Of a DNA stretch of 5,018 bases, positions 4,645-5,018 are shown piece after piece. The stretch spans positions 1-5,018 of the forward strand of contig DKRJ01000029.1 in the NCBI GenBank assembly GCA_002472145.1. The letters run 5' to 3'. The notes under the pieces are model-generated. The model was not told the DNA's origin and made no database searches. It saw nothing but the letters and a program-made list of their open reading frames with translations. A program made the translations under genes and the position numbers. Position 1 is the stretch's first letter; the number at the start of each line of letters is the position of its first letter. Origin of the DNA: Clostridiales bacterium UBA7285. Lineage in GTDB: Bacteria > Bacillota > Clostridia > Peptostreptococcales > Anaerovoracaceae.

Positions 4645-5018
4645 TCAGTCCAGGCTGTCCGCGCCGTTCCCCGGATCATCAGTGTTTTCCGGGTTGGAAT
4701 CATTCAAGTCCGCGTTTTCCGGACCCGTGCCTCCGATGTCTGCAGTGCCTGTATCATCAGAGGTCGAGATTTCCGGACCCAGGTTTCCCGTGTCCGAGTT
4801 TTCCCCGGACCCTTCTGTCCGGCTTTCCTCTCGCTTCATATCGTCAAACGGCGATTCGTAAGTCTGCGGAGTTTCGCCCCACTGCGTGGTCTCGCCCCAA
4901 TGCGGGACCTCGGTCCCCTGCGGAACTTCGTTTCTCTGCGGAGCGCCGCTGTTCTGCTGTCCGTACTGTGGAGGATAGTTCCCCTGTGGCGGATAACCGC
5001 CCTGCTGTCCGTACTGCG
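4645..5018 (-). CDS. C-terminal part of a protein with a repetitive disordered tail (gene runs off the right edge)
   Basis: The reading frame ending at the stop 4645-4647 is open to the window edge, giving 123 visible residues; a Met codon at 4839 is internal and has no ribosome-binding site, so the start lies outside the window. The visible part is all low complexity. From the edge to about 4864 it consists of hexapeptide units: QQGGYP, PQGNYP, PQYGQQ, NSGAPQ, RNEVPQ, GTEVPH, WGETTQ, WGETPQ, TYESPF. The last 64 residues or so are acidic and rich in Gly, Ser, Thr, Asn and Asp, with recurring GPEN/NPEN/GPEI motifs. No membrane segment, sorting signal or catalytic motif is visible. Such Gln/Pro/Tyr/Gly tails are common on small Gram-positive membrane or zinc-ribbon proteins, but the folded part lies outside the window, so no function can be assigned. 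The coding frame converges with the small membrane-protein gene across the terminator. Confidence 0.75.
   Translation of the reverse strand, partial: QYGQQGGYPPQGNYPPQYGQQNSGAPQRNEVPQGTEVPHWGETTQWGETPQTYESPFDDMKREESRTEGSGENSDTGNLGPEISTSDDTGTADIGGTGPENADLNDSNPENTDDPGNGADSLD
4864..5016 (-). repeat. Coding minisatellite with an 18-bp period
   Basis: The DNA repeats every 18 bases: for example CTGCGGAGTTTCGCCCCA (4864-4881), CTGCGTGGTCTCGCCCCA (4882-4899), a diverged copy at 4900-4917, then weaker copies up to the window edge. Each unit encodes six residues, mostly ending with Pro-Gln or Thr-Gln near the WGET units and becoming YPPQ-type towards the right. The two best copies differ at three positions only. 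Confidence 0.75.

Noticed and set aside
4506..4703. A minus-strand frame of 65 codons across the terminator region.
   Set aside because: It covers the terminator hairpin and overlaps the repetitive gene at the right edge in another frame, with no ribosome-binding site.

Overview
The window looks like a chromosomal segment of a Gram-positive, probably anaerobic member of the Bacillota (Clostridia-like) with fairly GC-rich coding DNA. The grounds are strong AAGGAGG/GGAGG ribosome-binding sites, a sortase-type C-terminal anchor, a clostridial-type surface repeat with paired cysteines, a DUF1653 protein, and a hydrolase with many cysteines. The genus cannot be fixed from the sequence. There is no tRNA, rRNA, CRISPR array, insertion sequence or phage gene, and no gene-free stretch exceeds 300 bases.

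Layout, left to right. Bases 1-59 are very AT-rich and form an abrupt boundary with a GC-richer plus-strand gene (60-776). That gene encodes the C-terminal part of a surface protein: a cysteine-pair repeat module, a PxTG-like anchor, a membrane segment and an RRRR tail. No signal peptide is present, so it may be an N-terminally truncated remnant. Two strong hairpins (824-852 and 864-890) separate it from the converging minus-strand cluster.

The minus-strand cluster reads, in order of transcription: a nitroreductase-family flavoprotein (4060-3482), a 136-base spacer with a GC-rich imperfect tandem repeat of about 30 bp, a serine hydrolase of the class C beta-lactamase/penicillin-binding family with a C-terminal DUF3471-like domain (3345-1828), and a DUF1653-domain protein (1859-900). 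The last two overlap by 32 bases and are very probably translationally coupled. An extended -10 promoter with two dyads lies upstream of the nitroreductase. The cluster looks like a small housekeeping or detoxification operon; a shared pathway is not evident.

Divergent from the nitroreductase is a well-expressed-looking small gene (4249-4485). Its 78-residue product has a basic N-terminal helix, one membrane segment and a polyacidic tail. A strong terminator region follows. At the right edge is the C-terminal end of a minus-strand gene (4645 to beyond 5018), encoding a disordered tail of hexapeptide Q/P/G/Y repeats followed by an acidic Ser/Thr/Asn/Gly-rich stretch.

I found no convincing new multi-gene system. 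The most distinctive items are the truncated surface-protein boundary, the intergenic tandem repeat, the coupled hydrolase-DUF1653 pair, the palindromes in the divergent promoter region and the 18-bp coding repeat at the right edge.
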